From Caloranaerobacter azorensis DSM 13643 (GTDB lineage Bacteria; Bacillota; Clostridia; Tissierellales; Thermohalobacteraceae): a DNA stretch of 64,000 bases. Shown in pieces: positions 37,553-47,484 of the stretch (within the stretch, counting starts at the first letter, position 1; each line of letters starts with the position of its first letter). The stretch covers positions 1 to 64,000 of the forward strand of contig NZ_FQXO01000004.1 in assembly GCF_900129995.1 (NCBI RefSeq). The letters run 5' to 3'. The notes below the pieces were generated by a model that was not told where the DNA came from, made no database searches, and worked only from the letters and a program-made list of their open reading frames with translations. The position numbers and the translations under genes were made by a program.

Positions 37553-38302
37553 CTACATTTCTGGTTTGATATAACTTTCCATAAATCTTTTTTTGCCTCT
37601 CGCTTTAAGAAAATTTTTAAATTTTTCCGCAGAAATATTAATTATAAGTTCTTCAGGCATATCAATCATCTCGAATATTTCGACTGCTTTTTCAAATCTT
37701 CCCACATCAAATGCAATATGCGAATCGCTACCAATTGCAATTTTTACACCATACTCTTTACACAACTTCGCTATTTTGATACAATTATCTCTGCTTCCTT
37801 TTCTACTTTTTAAAAATGAGCTATTATTTATTTCTATAAGCTTCCCAGTTTCTCTTGCTTTTAAAACAACTTTTTCATAATCAAGCGGAAAAGCTGGATT
37901 ACCAGGATGAACAATTATGTCTACATATTTATTTTCCATAGCCTTTATTATTGCATTTGTGTTTTGCTCAACATTGCCGGGTTCAATACATGGTTCATGT
38001 AGTCCGGCTAAAACCAAATCTAATCCACTTAAATACTTTTCAGGAACATCAAGATTTCCATCATAATCTATAATATTGGCCTCAACGCCTTTAAGAATTT
38101 CTACACCATAAATTTTTTCAGGTATAACTTTTTGATTACCTATATGAAATAAATGAGGTCCTCCTGGCATATTAGGACCATGGTCGGTTATTCCCACTAA
38201 TTTTAAACCTTTATTATTAGCTTCTCTAGCTATTTCCATAACTGTACTATATGCATGACCACTTGCAACAGTATGGCAATGAGTATCTACGAAAAATTTC
38301 AT
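37553..38302 (-). CDS. PHP-domain phosphatase, YcdX-like (second of two)
   Basis: 249 residues from ATG 38302; the frame is open to GTG 38311, but AGAGG fits the ATG better. PHP metal motifs are DTHCHTVASGHAYST, TDHGPNMPGGPH, GVEANI, AGLHEP, IVHPGNP and IGSDSHIAFDVG. These closely follow the E. coli YcdX pattern, a zinc-dependent phosphatase. The physiological substrate is unknown. It is 24 bases after the hprK stop and 13 bases before the ROK kinase, so it is likely co-translated with them. Confidence 0.9.
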   Translation of the reverse strand: MKFFVDTHCHTVASGHAYSTVMEIAREANNKGLKLVGITDHGPNMPGGPHLFHIGNQKVIPEKIYGVEILKGVEANIIDYDGNLDVPEKYLSGLDLVLAGLHEPCIEPGNVEQNTNAIIKAMENKYVDIIVHPGNPAFPLDYEKVVLKARETGKLIEINNSSFLKSRKGSRDNCIKIAKLCKEYGVKIAIGSDSHIAFDVGRFEKAVEIFEMIDMPEELIINISAEKFKNFLKARGKKRFMESYIKPEM

Positions 38303-38334
38303 CTTTATCACATCCTCTCTTTTGTTATATAAAT

Positions 38335-39261
38335 TTAATTCTTATCATGTTCATAAATAGACAAAAGTCTCTTATCCAGCTCTTCTGCTGCATTATATCC
38401 CATTCTCTTTTGCCTATGATTTCTAGCTGCTACCTCAACAATCATAGCTAAATTTCGGCCCGGTCTAACCGGAATAGTTATTTTAGGTACTTTCGTATCT
38501 AATATAACCGTATATTCTTCATCTAATCCTACTCTATCATATTCCTTTTTATCATCCCAATATTCAAGTTCAACTACCAAATCAATAATTTTAGAATTTC
38601 TTACGGCCCCTACCCCATACAACTTTTTAATATCTAATATCCCAATACCTCTTATTTCAAGAAAATATTTAATCAATTCAGGTGCCCTACCTCTTAAAAT
38701 ATTTTCTTCTACTTTTCTTATCTCAACGGCATCATCAGCGATAAGTCTATGTCCTCTTTTAATAAGTTCTAATGCCGTTTCACTCTTACCGACACCGCTT
38801 TTACCAGTAATTAATATACCTATTCCATATACCTCTACTAATACACCATGTATAGTTATTTGAGGTGCTAATATATCATCTAAGTAATTTATAAGCCTAC
38901 TTGTAAATTTCGTAGTTGTCAGCTTCGTTCTTAAAATAGTCCTGCCAAACTCCTTCGCCCATTTTACCATCTCTGGAAAAACTTCTAGGTTTCTAGTGAT
39001 TATTATAGCTGGTATTCTACATTCTAATAATCTCTTAATTCTTTCATCTCTTGTCTTTTCATCTAATGATGTTAAATAACTCCATTCAACATTTCCAATT
39101 AACTGAATTCTCTCATATGCAAAATGATTATAAAAGCCTGTAAGTTGAAGACCTGGTCTATTTATATCTTTTTCAGTAATTTCTATATCAGTTCTTTCAG
39201 GTTTATAAATTATCTCTAAGTTCATATCTTTTATTAAACTATCTATTGGTATAGACTTCAT
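38335..39261 (-). CDS. hprK: HPr kinase/phosphorylase
   Basis: 308 residues, normal length. It phosphorylates Ser46 of HPr in response to ATP and fructose bisphosphate, and reverses the reaction when phosphate is high; this drives catabolite repression. P-loop GKSGVGKSETALELIKRGH and the conserved LIADDAVEIR, EIRGIGILD and RPGRNLAMIVEVAARN motifs are intact. The matching HPr with Ser46 is encoded at 19.5 kb. TAGGAGG precedes the ATG. It lies 195 bases after uvrC and heads the PHP-ROK run. Confidence 0.95.
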   Translation of the reverse strand: MKSIPIDSLIKDMNLEIIYKPERTDIEITEKDINRPGLQLTGFYNHFAYERIQLIGNVEWSYLTSLDEKTRDERIKRLLECRIPAIIITRNLEVFPEMVKWAKEFGRTILRTKLTTTKFTSRLINYLDDILAPQITIHGVLVEVYGIGILITGKSGVGKSETALELIKRGHRLIADDAVEIRKVEENILRGRAPELIKYFLEIRGIGILDIKKLYGVGAVRNSKIIDLVVELEYWDDKKEYDRVGLDEEYTVILDTKVPKITIPVRPGRNLAMIVEVAARNHRQKRMGYNAAEELDKRLLSIYEHDKN

Positions 39262-39455
39262 AATAACCTCCTATAAATATAAATTTTCAACCATATAGGA
39301 TAAATATTGTCCCACACTGATTAAATAAACCAAAAAACTTCTCTTTTTAGTACATATTATATACTTTCATAAGGACTAAGTAAATAAGATTAAATTATTA
39401 GAGAAACTTTTATTTGTATCTATACAGTTTAACAATTATTATTAAAATTTAACAT

Positions 39456-41321
39456 TTATTCTTTCAATTTTCTAAAATAATTATATACCTCTTCGGCTGC
39501 TTTAATATTCATTCCATCTACAGATTTTAATTCTTCTATAGAAGCATTTTTAATTTTTTCTATTGAACCGAAAAATTTGAGTAAAGCTTTTTTTCTTTTT
39601 TCCCCAATGCCTTTTATAGAATCTAACTGGGAACTAAAGAGTTTTTTATTCCTCAAACTTCTATGATAACTAATTGCAAATCTATGAGCTTCATCTTGTA
39701 TTCTTGTAATCAACTTAAAACAATTAGAATTTTTTGATATATTTATTTCTTTATTTTCATATATTATTCCCCTAGTTCTATGAAAATCATCTTTAATCAA
39801 ACCGCATACTGGAATATTTAAATTAAACTGCATAATAGCCTTTTTTGCTGCATTAACCTGACCTTTTCCTCCATCAACCATTACTAAATCAGGAAATATA
39901 GAAAAATTTCCCAAATCCATTTCATTTTCTTTCATAACCTCTCTTTCTTTCATTCCTCTTTCAAATCTTCTATAAATAATTTCTTCCATACTTTTATAAT
40001 CGTTAGGCCCTGATACTGACTTAATTTTAAATCTCCTGTAATCACTTTTTTTAGGCTGTCCTTCTTGAAAAACTACCATTGAACCTACTGATTCTACACC
40101 TTGAATATTAGAAATATCAAAAGCCTCAATTCTTTCTGGTATCTTATCTAACCCTAATAAATCTGCTAATTCATTAAGAGCAGCTCTACTAAGTTGAATC
40201 TTTCTTTTGATTTTTTCACTTTGGTTTTCTAATGTTTCCATAGCATTTTTTCTCACCATTTCCATTAACAAATTTTTTTCTCCTCTAACAGGTACCTTTA
40301 TTTGAACTTTAGAACCCCTCTTTTGACTTAACCATCTACTTATTAATTCTTCATCTTGTATATTAGTTTCTATCAAAATCTCTTTGGGAATAAAAGATGA
40401 ATTCATATAAAATTGTTTTACAAACGAACTCAATATTTCACTTCTCGTAGTTTCAGATATGTCCGTTAAAATAAAATGCTCCCTACCTACTAATTTACCT
40501 CCACGCACAAAAAATACTTGTATGCATACATCTTCTATTCCTCTAGCCATCCCTATGATATCTTGATCTATTAAGGTAGAAGAAACTATCTTCTGTATCT
40601 CTAATATATGTTTTATCGAATTCAATTGATCTCTATATTTCGCTGCATTTTCAAAATCTAATTGTTTGGCTGCATTTTTCATTTTTTCTTCTATTAAATG
40701 CATTAACTTATCTTCTTTACCTCCAAGAAATAATAAAACTTCATGTACCATTTCCATATATTTTTCTTCATTTACGTTGCCTTGACAAGGCCCTAAACAC
40801 TTACCAATAAAATAATTTAGACAGGGGCGCTCTTTCTTTTTTATACTATCTAAATTCTTTCTGCAATTTCTTAAAGGATATATGTTTCTAATAATTTCAA
40901 GCGTATCATTCACAGCAGATGCGCTAGTATATGGCCCAAAATATTTAGCCTTGTCTTTCTCTATTTTTCTAACTTTAATAACTCTAGGATATTTCTCATT
41001 AGTCGTAACCTTTATATACGGATATTGTTTATCATCTCTTAAAAGTATATTATATTTGGGTTTATGTTTTTTTATAAGATTACATTCTAGAATAAGAGCC
41101 TCTATTTCATTATCGGTTATTATATATTCAAATTCAGCAATGCTCTTTACCATTGCTTTAACTTTTGGAACTTTAGAACTAGAAGCCTGAAAATACTGTC
41201 TAACTCTCTTTTTAAGATTAACAGCCTTTCCAACGTATATAATCTGTCCATTTTCATCTTTCATTAGATACACACCCGGTTTATCGGGAAGTTTTTTTAA
41301 TTCTTCATCTATATTAAACAT
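39456..41321 (-). CDS. uvrC: Excinuclease ABC subunit C
   Basis: 621 residues from the ATG after AAAGGGGAT; the frame is open to 41390 without a site. Domains in order: GIY-YIG nuclease (about 10-90, PGVYLMKDENGQIIYVGKAV) for the 3' cut, a cysteine-rich region, a UVR motif (about 200-235, binding UvrB), an RNase H-like domain (about 380-540, FDISNIQG and VMVDGGKGQ) for the 5' cut, and tandem helix-hairpin-helix (about 560-620). No LexA-type box is visible upstream, unlike uvrBA. Confidence 0.96.
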   Translation of the reverse strand: MFNIDEELKKLPDKPGVYLMKDENGQIIYVGKAVNLKKRVRQYFQASSSKVPKVKAMVKSIAEFEYIITDNEIEALILECNLIKKHKPKYNILLRDDKQYPYIKVTTNEKYPRVIKVRKIEKDKAKYFGPYTSASAVNDTLEIIRNIYPLRNCRKNLDSIKKKERPCLNYFIGKCLGPCQGNVNEEKYMEMVHEVLLFLGGKEDKLMHLIEEKMKNAAKQLDFENAAKYRDQLNSIKHILEIQKIVSSTLIDQDIIGMARGIEDVCIQVFFVRGGKLVGREHFILTDISETTRSEILSSFVKQFYMNSSFIPKEILIETNIQDEELISRWLSQKRGSKVQIKVPVRGEKNLLMEMVRKNAMETLENQSEKIKRKIQLSRAALNELADLLGLDKIPERIEAFDISNIQGVESVGSMVVFQEGQPKKSDYRRFKIKSVSGPNDYKSMEEIIYRRFERGMKEREVMKENEMDLGNFSIFPDLVMVDGGKGQVNAAKKAIMQFNLNIPVCGLIKDDFHRTRGIIYENKEINISKNSNCFKLITRIQDEAHRFAISYHRSLRNKKLFSSQLDSIKGIGEKRKKALLKFFGSIEKIKNASIEELKSVDGMNIKAAEEVYNYFRKLKE

Positions 41322-41489
41322 ATTTAAATCCCCTTTCAAACAACTTACAACTATCAACTTCTTGTATCTCATATCCATATTATATTCCAATCATAATATA
41401 CCACAATTGCAGTTATTTTGAAATTTATATATAATTAATACAGTAGAATTTATAGTTGCATCTGAAAATACACAAAGGAGGAAATTTTT

Positions 41490-42179
41490 ATGTCAAATAC
41501 AAAAAAAACTGCAAACTTCATAATGGCTTTCTTTTCGACTATAATGTTTATATCTATTGTTTCTAGAATAATTATGCCATATATCTCTAATTTGAACGAA
41601 AACATAGTAAATAATGTAGTATTCCCAATTTTACTCACTATAGCGTTACTATTTTTTGGTTTTTTTCAAGGTTTACTAAGATATTCATATAATAAAAAAA
41701 TACTAAGAAGCAGTTCAGTCCTTTTATCTGCCAGTACAGACAAGTTCAATTTAAATGAAAGACTTTGGTATTATCTTCTGGTAGCATTAATATATTTTTT
41801 ACCAATATTAAAAAATCCATTATCTAGTAAAATGATTATAATAAGAATCATTTTATTTATAATAACTCTTGCGCTCATAGAAGTTCTATTAAAACTATCT
41901 AATAGAACAATAAAAATTTATTTTCTTAAAAATGGGATTTTAATAACAGGATTTGATATAAGAATAGGTTTACCAATTGTCTATGGAACTCAAATACACA
42001 ATGATTCTGGATACTATAGCTATAATGACATAGAAAATTATTTTATCTTCCCAGATTATATAGACCTTTATTTAATACTTAAACAAGGTAAGTTAACTTT
42101 TAAATCTAATAGTGAACTTGCAAGACAAGTTTCCGGTATTTTAAAACAGAATAAAATAGAAATGAAAAAATTTACTTAA
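41490..42179 (+). CDS. Unknown four-segment membrane protein
   Basis: 229 residues behind AAAGGAGG. Hydrophobic segments lie at about residues 9-32, 44-66, 90-106 and 112-132. The soluble C-terminal part (about 140-229) is beta-rich and ends with LILKQGKLTFKSNSELARQVSGIL, which resembles the bacterial PH-like domains (DUF5673 type) attached to membrane proteins. I do not recognise a specific function. It is on the plus strand between uvrC and the ABC exporter pair, both divergent from or convergent to it, so it is a single-gene unit ended by the hairpin at 42181. Confidence 0.75.
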   Translation: MSNTKKTANFIMAFFSTIMFISIVSRIIMPYISNLNENIVNNVVFPILLTIALLFFGFFQGLLRYSYNKKILRSSSVLLSASTDKFNLNERLWYYLLVALIYFLPILKNPLSSKMIIIRIILFIITLALIEVLLKLSNRTIKIYFLKNGILITGFDIRIGLPIVYGTQIHNDSGYYSYNDIENYFIFPDYIDLYLILKQGKLTFKSNSELARQVSGILKQNKIEMKKFT

Positions 42180-42180
42180 A

Positions 42181-42205
42181 AATGCTGAGGCTATTCCTCA
42201 GCATT
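42181..42205. terminator. Bidirectional terminator
   Basis: A perfect 10-bp stem AATGCTGAGG/CCTCAGCATT with a 5-base loop, with T-rich tails on both sides. It serves the plus-strand membrane protein and the minus-strand ABC exporter genes. Confidence 0.85.
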
Positions 42206-42242
42206 TTATTTTTCCCATCATCTTTTCAATTAACTTAGTAAT

Positions 42243-44033
42243 TTAAACATAATATTGAGCCTGTTTCTCCCACATCTTATAGAACATATTATTCTTATCT
42301 AAAATAAGCTCTTTAAATGTACCTTCTTGAATTATCCTTCCTTTATCCAATACATAAATATAATCGCACAATTTGCAACTAGACAGTCTATGAGATATAA
42401 AAATAGTAATTTTTTTATCCTTATTATTTTCTAAAGTACTGTTTAGCTTTTTATAAATTTCATATTCCATTATAGGGTCTAGTGATGAAGTAGGTTCATC
42501 AAAAATCATCACACTTGAATCCCTATATAATGCTCTTGCTATAGCAAGTTTTTGTTCCTCTCCTCCAGAAAACTCTATTCCATCTTTATCAAAAATTCTA
42601 TAAATATTTGTCTCAAGTCCTTTTTTGAGCCTTCGTATCTTATCAGACAATCCCACATTAGCAATGACTTCTTTTACTTTTCTATAATTATAACTGCTAT
42701 TTAAGATAATATTGTCTTTTATAGAAAAAGAAAATAATTTAAAATCTTGAAATACGCATGATAATTGTTTCATATAACTAGTATAATCAATGAATTGCAA
42801 ATCCACCCCATTTATTAATATAATTCCACTAGTTGGTTTATAGAGTTTGCATAATATTTTAATCAATGTTGTCTTCCCCGCACCATTTAATCCAACAAGA
42901 GAATAGCTTTTACCTCTCTCTAAAGTTAAAGATACATTATCCAATGTCTTCTCTTTGCTTCTCGGATAATAAAAAGTTATATTTCTAAATTCAATCGTCT
43001 TTATTTCATTTATTTCAATACCTTTTTGAAAGTTTTTTTCACTATTTAGATAGTAAAATTCAAAATAAGGCTCTAAATAACGATTAAATATTTTTATATT
43101 TAAAAATGAAGCAATCATTCCCTGCAGTGTAGATGATAAGTTTTTGGTAGCACTTATCATAACTACCAATTCACCAATACTAATTTTTTTAGCATAGGCT
43201 AAATAAATTAATATAAAACTTACAACGAAAATTTGGATTTGTAAGTTAACGCCTAAAATACCTTTATACGAACCCTGCTTAAGTAATAATTTTCGAAATG
43301 CCTGTAAACTCTTTCTTTGATATTTTTTAAGTTTATCAATTATAATATTTTCTATTGAATATAACCTAATATCCTTTGCATATGTAAAATCTGTAATCAC
43401 TTTCATGTAATATGAAAATTCTCGATTTAGTGGAATAACCGTATTCATAGTTTCCATTTCTACTTTTTTCGATTTTTTTGATATCATAGTATTTATTAAT
43501 ACTACAGTAATAACTACCAGTACTAATCCGAAATGTATACCTGAAATCATTAAAATAATAGCTACCAATGAAAAAATAGATGTAATACAATTACTAATTT
43601 CAACAATCATTCGGGGTATTATATTTTGATTTTTTATCGGAAATAGCGCTTTTTCTTTTAAATCCAATATTTCTGGATCTTCTATATTTTCATAGTCCAT
43701 ATTCATTGTTCTTTGTCCCAATTTTAGATTGATTGTTAGACTAATATCCTTACTTTTAACTTTCAACTTTGAATCGAAAAAGTTAATAGCAACGCTTAAA
43801 ATTGCATTAACAACTAAAAATACTACTATTAAATATACTAATTTGCTATTGTTGTCATTGTATAATAAATTATCAATTACAATTAAAGGGAAATATATAT
43901 TCATAAAAAGTTGTAAACTTTTTATAACTGCCATAAGTATAATAAAAGGAATATATGTCCCATCTATTTCATTAATGAGTTTAAACATTTTTGATAAAGT
44001 TTTTTTATTTAATTGGAACACACTAGAATTCAT
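42243..44033 (-). CDS. ABC exporter half-transporter, second subunit (fused membrane and ATPase domains)
   Basis: 596 residues. Six membrane segments (about 25-310) precede an ATPase domain (about 345-590) with Walker A VGLNGAGKTTLIK, signature FSGGEEQKLAIARALY, Walker B VMIFDEPTSSLDP and the switch His in FISHRLSS. The catalytic Glu follows the Walker B Asp. The signature begins with FSGGE rather than LSGGQ, as in the related peptide or lantibiotic-type exporter families. It overlaps the neighbouring half-transporter by 11 bases, so together they are probably a heterodimer. No substrate gene is adjacent. Confidence 0.9.
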   Translation of the reverse strand: MNSSVFQLNKKTLSKMFKLINEIDGTYIPFIILMAVIKSLQLFMNIYFPLIVIDNLLYNDNNSKLVYLIVVFLVVNAILSVAINFFDSKLKVKSKDISLTINLKLGQRTMNMDYENIEDPEILDLKEKALFPIKNQNIIPRMIVEISNCITSIFSLVAIILMISGIHFGLVLVVITVVLINTMISKKSKKVEMETMNTVIPLNREFSYYMKVITDFTYAKDIRLYSIENIIIDKLKKYQRKSLQAFRKLLLKQGSYKGILGVNLQIQIFVVSFILIYLAYAKKISIGELVVMISATKNLSSTLQGMIASFLNIKIFNRYLEPYFEFYYLNSEKNFQKGIEINEIKTIEFRNITFYYPRSKEKTLDNVSLTLERGKSYSLVGLNGAGKTTLIKILCKLYKPTSGIILINGVDLQFIDYTSYMKQLSCVFQDFKLFSFSIKDNIILNSSYNYRKVKEVIANVGLSDKIRRLKKGLETNIYRIFDKDGIEFSGGEEQKLAIARALYRDSSVMIFDEPTSSLDPIMEYEIYKKLNSTLENNKDKKITIFISHRLSSCKLCDYIYVLDKGRIIQEGTFKELILDKNNMFYKMWEKQAQYYV

Positions 44034-45813
44034 AATTATCTACCTCTTTGTAATATTGCGATTGTAATGCAAACATCTTTGCATAACTCCCATTTTTTCT
44101 CATTAATTCTTCATGAGTCCCCATTTCTTCGATAACTCCATTATTTAGATATATAATAGTGTCGCAAAATTTTGTACTTGCTAGTCGATGTGAGATAAAT
44201 ATAGTCGTTTTATCTTTAACTATATCATTAAATTGTTCATAAATCCTAGCCTCTGCTATAGGATCCAAATTTGCAGTTGGTTCATCAAAAATAAATATTG
44301 CCCCATCTTTATAAACCGCCCTAGCTAACATGAGCTTTTGTTTCTCTCCTCCAGATAATTCTATCCCTTCTTTATCCAAAAATTTTAATAACGGTGTATT
44401 TTCTTTTAAACTTAATGACTCTATCTTATTTTCTAGTCCGCTTACCTTGATAGCATTATGTAAACGCCGCATATTATCATCATCAAAGGCTATATTTTCT
44501 TTAACAGAAAATGCTAAAACTAAACTTTCCTGAAAGATAGTTGAAAATAATTTATAATAGCTATTTAAATCATATTCTGTAATATCATTTCCATTTAATA
44601 AAATTTTTCCGCTTGTTGGAGTATACAATCCTGTTAAAAGTTTAATTAAAGTGGTTTTCCCTGCTCCATTAGGCCCAACTATTGCCAACTTTGTCCCACT
44701 CTTTAATTTATAATTAATACCTTTAATTATCATTTCCTCTTTATTAGGATAATGGAAAAAAACATCTTTAAATTCTATATCATACGATTTTGATTTTTCA
44801 ATTTGTCTGTACCGCTTTCGTGAATATTTATTACCGTATACAAACTCTCTAAAGTCTGAAATGACTAAATTCTGTTTTCTTATCTTCACTATATCCTCTA
44901 CAATATTCCTTATCCATGTATCATAATTATATATAGTCTGGTAATAAATCACGAAATTAGAAATTTGTATTGTTCCATTCAATGTGTTTACAATTAGATA
45001 CCAAAAAATAAATACATTTGTAAAAAAAGTAATTAACGTATTTATACAAGCAGCTTTATAGTATTTTTTTTCTATAGAAGATTCAACTTTTAAAACATTG
45101 TCTTTATATTTGTTAAACTTATTTGTAAATAAATCGGATAAATTAAAAATTCGTATTTCTTTTCCATATGAAAAATCAGTCATGATGTTTTCAATATAAA
45201 AAAGAACTCTTTGATGGAATGCAATATCATCTTTTACATCATATTCATATTTTTTAACATTCCATACTAACATATTGTTAATTAAAATACTTATAATCAG
45301 AATAGTTATAATAATTGGACTTAATGTTAATAAAATCCAACTATATCCGATTAATACAATTATATTGGTAAAAAATGAAAACAAAGTATGATATACACCC
45401 TCTATTCCTTCTGAATTGTTATTTATTGCCCGGAATGCTATATGCATCTGATTAAGTTTGTCCTTATCTTCAGTATATTGATATTCCATAGACATACATG
45501 TTCTGCTATAAAGAAGTAAAAATCTATTTCTTAATCTCATAATACGAGCATAAATATCACCATCAAGATACTCTCCAAAATATGTAAATATAATCAAAAA
45601 TACAGTGAGTATCCCTATCTGGAACAAAAGTTTATTAATAGCAATATCGTTTTGCAACCCTTCTATTATAACTTTAGGATATAATAAAAGGATAATTGGC
45701 TTTATTGCATGCAAAAAAGAGTTAATAAAAGAAAGTATAAAAAGCCATTTATCCCACTCGAAAGCTTTCTTTATTAAAAAAGCAATATTCCCTTTTTTTA
45801 GTTTATTCTTCAT
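44023..45813 (-). CDS. ABC exporter half-transporter, first subunit (fused membrane and ATPase domains)
   Basis: 596 residues from the ATG after TTAGGAAT; the frame is open to 45885. Six membrane segments precede an ATPase domain with Walker A VGPNGAGKTTLIKLL, signature LSGGEKQKLMLARAVY, Walker B IFIFDEPTANLDP and FISHRLAS. The arrangement and length match its overlapping partner; the two share only moderate similarity, so they are old duplicates forming one exporter. Substrate unknown: candidates are peptides or lipids. It is transcribed from the promoter at 45967. Confidence 0.9.
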   Translation of the reverse strand: MKNKLKKGNIAFLIKKAFEWDKWLFILSFINSFLHAIKPIILLLYPKVIIEGLQNDIAINKLLFQIGILTVFLIIFTYFGEYLDGDIYARIMRLRNRFLLLYSRTCMSMEYQYTEDKDKLNQMHIAFRAINNNSEGIEGVYHTLFSFFTNIIVLIGYSWILLTLSPIIITILIISILINNMLVWNVKKYEYDVKDDIAFHQRVLFYIENIMTDFSYGKEIRIFNLSDLFTNKFNKYKDNVLKVESSIEKKYYKAACINTLITFFTNVFIFWYLIVNTLNGTIQISNFVIYYQTIYNYDTWIRNIVEDIVKIRKQNLVISDFREFVYGNKYSRKRYRQIEKSKSYDIEFKDVFFHYPNKEEMIIKGINYKLKSGTKLAIVGPNGAGKTTLIKLLTGLYTPTSGKILLNGNDITEYDLNSYYKLFSTIFQESLVLAFSVKENIAFDDDNMRRLHNAIKVSGLENKIESLSLKENTPLLKFLDKEGIELSGGEKQKLMLARAVYKDGAIFIFDEPTANLDPIAEARIYEQFNDIVKDKTTIFISHRLASTKFCDTIIYLNNGVIEEMGTHEELMRKNGSYAKMFALQSQYYKEVDNYEF

Positions 45814-45966
45814 TTTTATCATTCCTAACGTTACCAATTTATCAAACGTTTTTAATGCCTCTACAAAACTTTTGCAATTTATCAATTCGTTGGACTTTCA
45901 AAAATCCAATAAAAATATCAAAACCATCTATAATCAAATCTTTACAATTACTATCGTAAACATTTT

Positions 45967-45995
45967 TGTATAAAGCCTGCCCCTTATATTGTCAA
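45967..45995 (-). promoter_or_regulatory. Promoter of the ABC exporter pair
   Basis: On the minus strand TTGACA (45995-45990), 17-base spacer, TATACA (45972-45967). A leader of about 140 bases follows before the ATG at 45813; it holds only 9-codon frames. Confidence 0.7.
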
Positions 45996-46036
45996 AGATT
46001 TTAATGTAACATTCAACTCAACCTATTCGATTTCAC

Positions 46037-46465
46037 TTAAAAATTTTCTTCTACATATTTCTGTACTCTTTTTGCTAAAATTGGTTGTATCAATGGATAT
46101 GTTAAATCCTTTGGCAATTCATCTACTAATTTTATTTCTGCTATCTCTGTTTGCGGTAATTCTCCAAGTTCCCTGATTTCTGCATAAAATAATTGCCCAT
46201 ACGTCTCTTGCTCTCCATTGTTTACCGAATATATATTAACCGGATAAATTGTAAAATCTATTGCTCCTGTTTCTTCAAAAAGTTCTCTTGACGCTGCAGC
46301 TTCTACGCTTTCTGAAGGTTCAATATGTCCAGCAGGTATTTCCCAAGTATTTCTTTCTTTATGTCTTACTAAAACCCATTTATCGTTAAACTTAGCCATT
46401 ATAACTACAAAAATAAGCTTATTTTCTTCAATTTCATTACAATCATAAAACTTTACTTCAAGCAC
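46037..46465 (-). CDS. NUDIX hydrolase
   Basis: 142 residues from the GTG at 46465, which has AAAGGATGAG just upstream; the ATG at 46474 has no room for a site. The start MLEVKFYD matches the usual beginning of this subfamily. The Nudix box is canonical: GHIEPSESVEAAASRELFEE followed by TG. RHKERNTWEIPAGHIE is typical of the Firmicutes nucleotide-clean-up type; substrate unknown. It starts just after a broken acetyltransferase gene, with which it was probably co-transcribed. Confidence 0.85.
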   Translation of the reverse strand: MLEVKFYDCNEIEENKLIFVVIMAKFNDKWVLVRHKERNTWEIPAGHIEPSESVEAAASRELFEETGAIDFTIYPVNIYSVNNGEQETYGQLFYAEIRELGELPQTEIAEIKLVDELPKDLTYPLIQPILAKRVQKYVEENF

Positions 46466-46478
46466 TACTCTCATCCTT

Positions 46479-46749
46479 TCAATATAAATTTATTGCACGC
46501 TCATTATCTTCCCTTACTTTTAAATTTATTTTTTTAATAATTCCACTAGATTTCGCCCATTCAATTAACTCTTTAATTAATTGCGATGCTATTCCCATGT
46601 TCCAATATTCTTTTTTTTACGCTTATACCAAATTCCCCAGCATGTTTTAATCTCCGTCTATTACTACCTTTAAAACTCAAATTTCCTACTATTTCGCCTT
46701 CTATTTCAGCAATTAAAAATAATTTATTATCAAAATTATAATATATCAT
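46479..46749 (-). pseudogene. GNAT-family acetyltransferase remnant, frameshifted
   Basis: The minus strand encodes FLIAEIEGEIVGNLSFKGSN, then GEFGISVKK, then in the next frame EYWNMGIASQLIKELIEW and VREDNERAINLY. Together this is the core of a GNAT N-acetyltransferase with the acetyl-CoA-binding loop reading YWNMGIASQL. One A too many in the eight-A run (facing 46611-46618) breaks the frame. About 50 N-terminal residues and the final strand are also missing. The gene is therefore dead beyond the homopolymer change. Confidence 0.7.
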
Positions 46750-46755
46750 TCAAAA

Positions 46756-47427
46756 TTAATTTTTAATTTTAAATTCGCCAAACACTACAAAACTACTGAT
46801 TATAAGAGTAGGCTTATCCGCATCAAACTTATTTTTTGTTACTTTATCATTACAATCAGCAAAAATATGTGTTCCTTTTACAATTACATTCCATTCTTCA
46901 GGAACGCAAATATTTACTTCTCCAAAAACTATTAAAACATCTATCTTTATCTCCTGTTCTCCTGATATGCAAGCCTCTCTTAAATCAACATCAGCTCCAC
47001 CAAATACTACTGTAATACTCCCACCTTTGAAATTTCGAGATATATTTTTATTATTAGAACTTGAAAACAAAGTAAACACACCTAAAGTATCTTTAGAACT
47101 TACTTTCCAAACACCATCTTTAGAAGAAAATAAAACATACACACCTATTAAAATAATAACTATAGGCCAAAACAAGTTATATTCAAATATGTTAAAATAT
47201 TGAGAATTTCTTAATTGGAATATCCCACCTATAATTATTAATATAATCCCTGTTGTTTTTGAAATAGAGTCCGTTAACAATTTATATACGCCAATCACAA
47301 TTAATATCGATGTCCAATACTTTGAGATGAATTCTCCAATAGTTATATCAACCATCCCGAATTCACCCAGTAATAAAAAAATACCAATAAAAACTAACAA
47401 AATACCAAATATTTTCTTTCCGTTCAT
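46756..47427 (-). CDS. LiaF-like membrane protein (cell-wall stress response type)
   Basis: 223 residues. The N-terminal 100 residues hold four hydrophobic segments (LiaI/LiaF-like region). The C-terminal 110 residues are a beta-helix-like domain (VFGGADVDLREA, VLIVFGEVNICVPEEWNVIVKGTHIFADC) typical of LiaF and related toast-rack folds. LiaF represses the LiaRS envelope-stress system in Bacillus, but no two-component system is present here. The next genes upstream are a small membrane protein and a winged-helix protein, possibly one envelope-sensing operon. AAAGGAGG precedes the ATG. Confidence 0.8.
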   Translation of the reverse strand: MNGKKIFGILLVFIGIFLLLGEFGMVDITIGEFISKYWTSILIVIGVYKLLTDSISKTTGIILIIIGGIFQLRNSQYFNIFEYNLFWPIVIILIGVYVLFSSKDGVWKVSSKDTLGVFTLFSSSNNKNISRNFKGGSITVVFGGADVDLREACISGEQEIKIDVLIVFGEVNICVPEEWNVIVKGTHIFADCNDKVTKNKFDADKPTLIISSFVVFGEFKIKN

Positions 47428-47484
47428 AATTATTCCTCCTTTTATAAGTCCATAGCATTAAAGATTTAAAGTAAAACCTTTCAA

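Noticed and set aside
45813-45966. Peptide gene in the leader of the ABC exporter pair
   Set aside because: Only 9-codon frames without ribosome sites were found.
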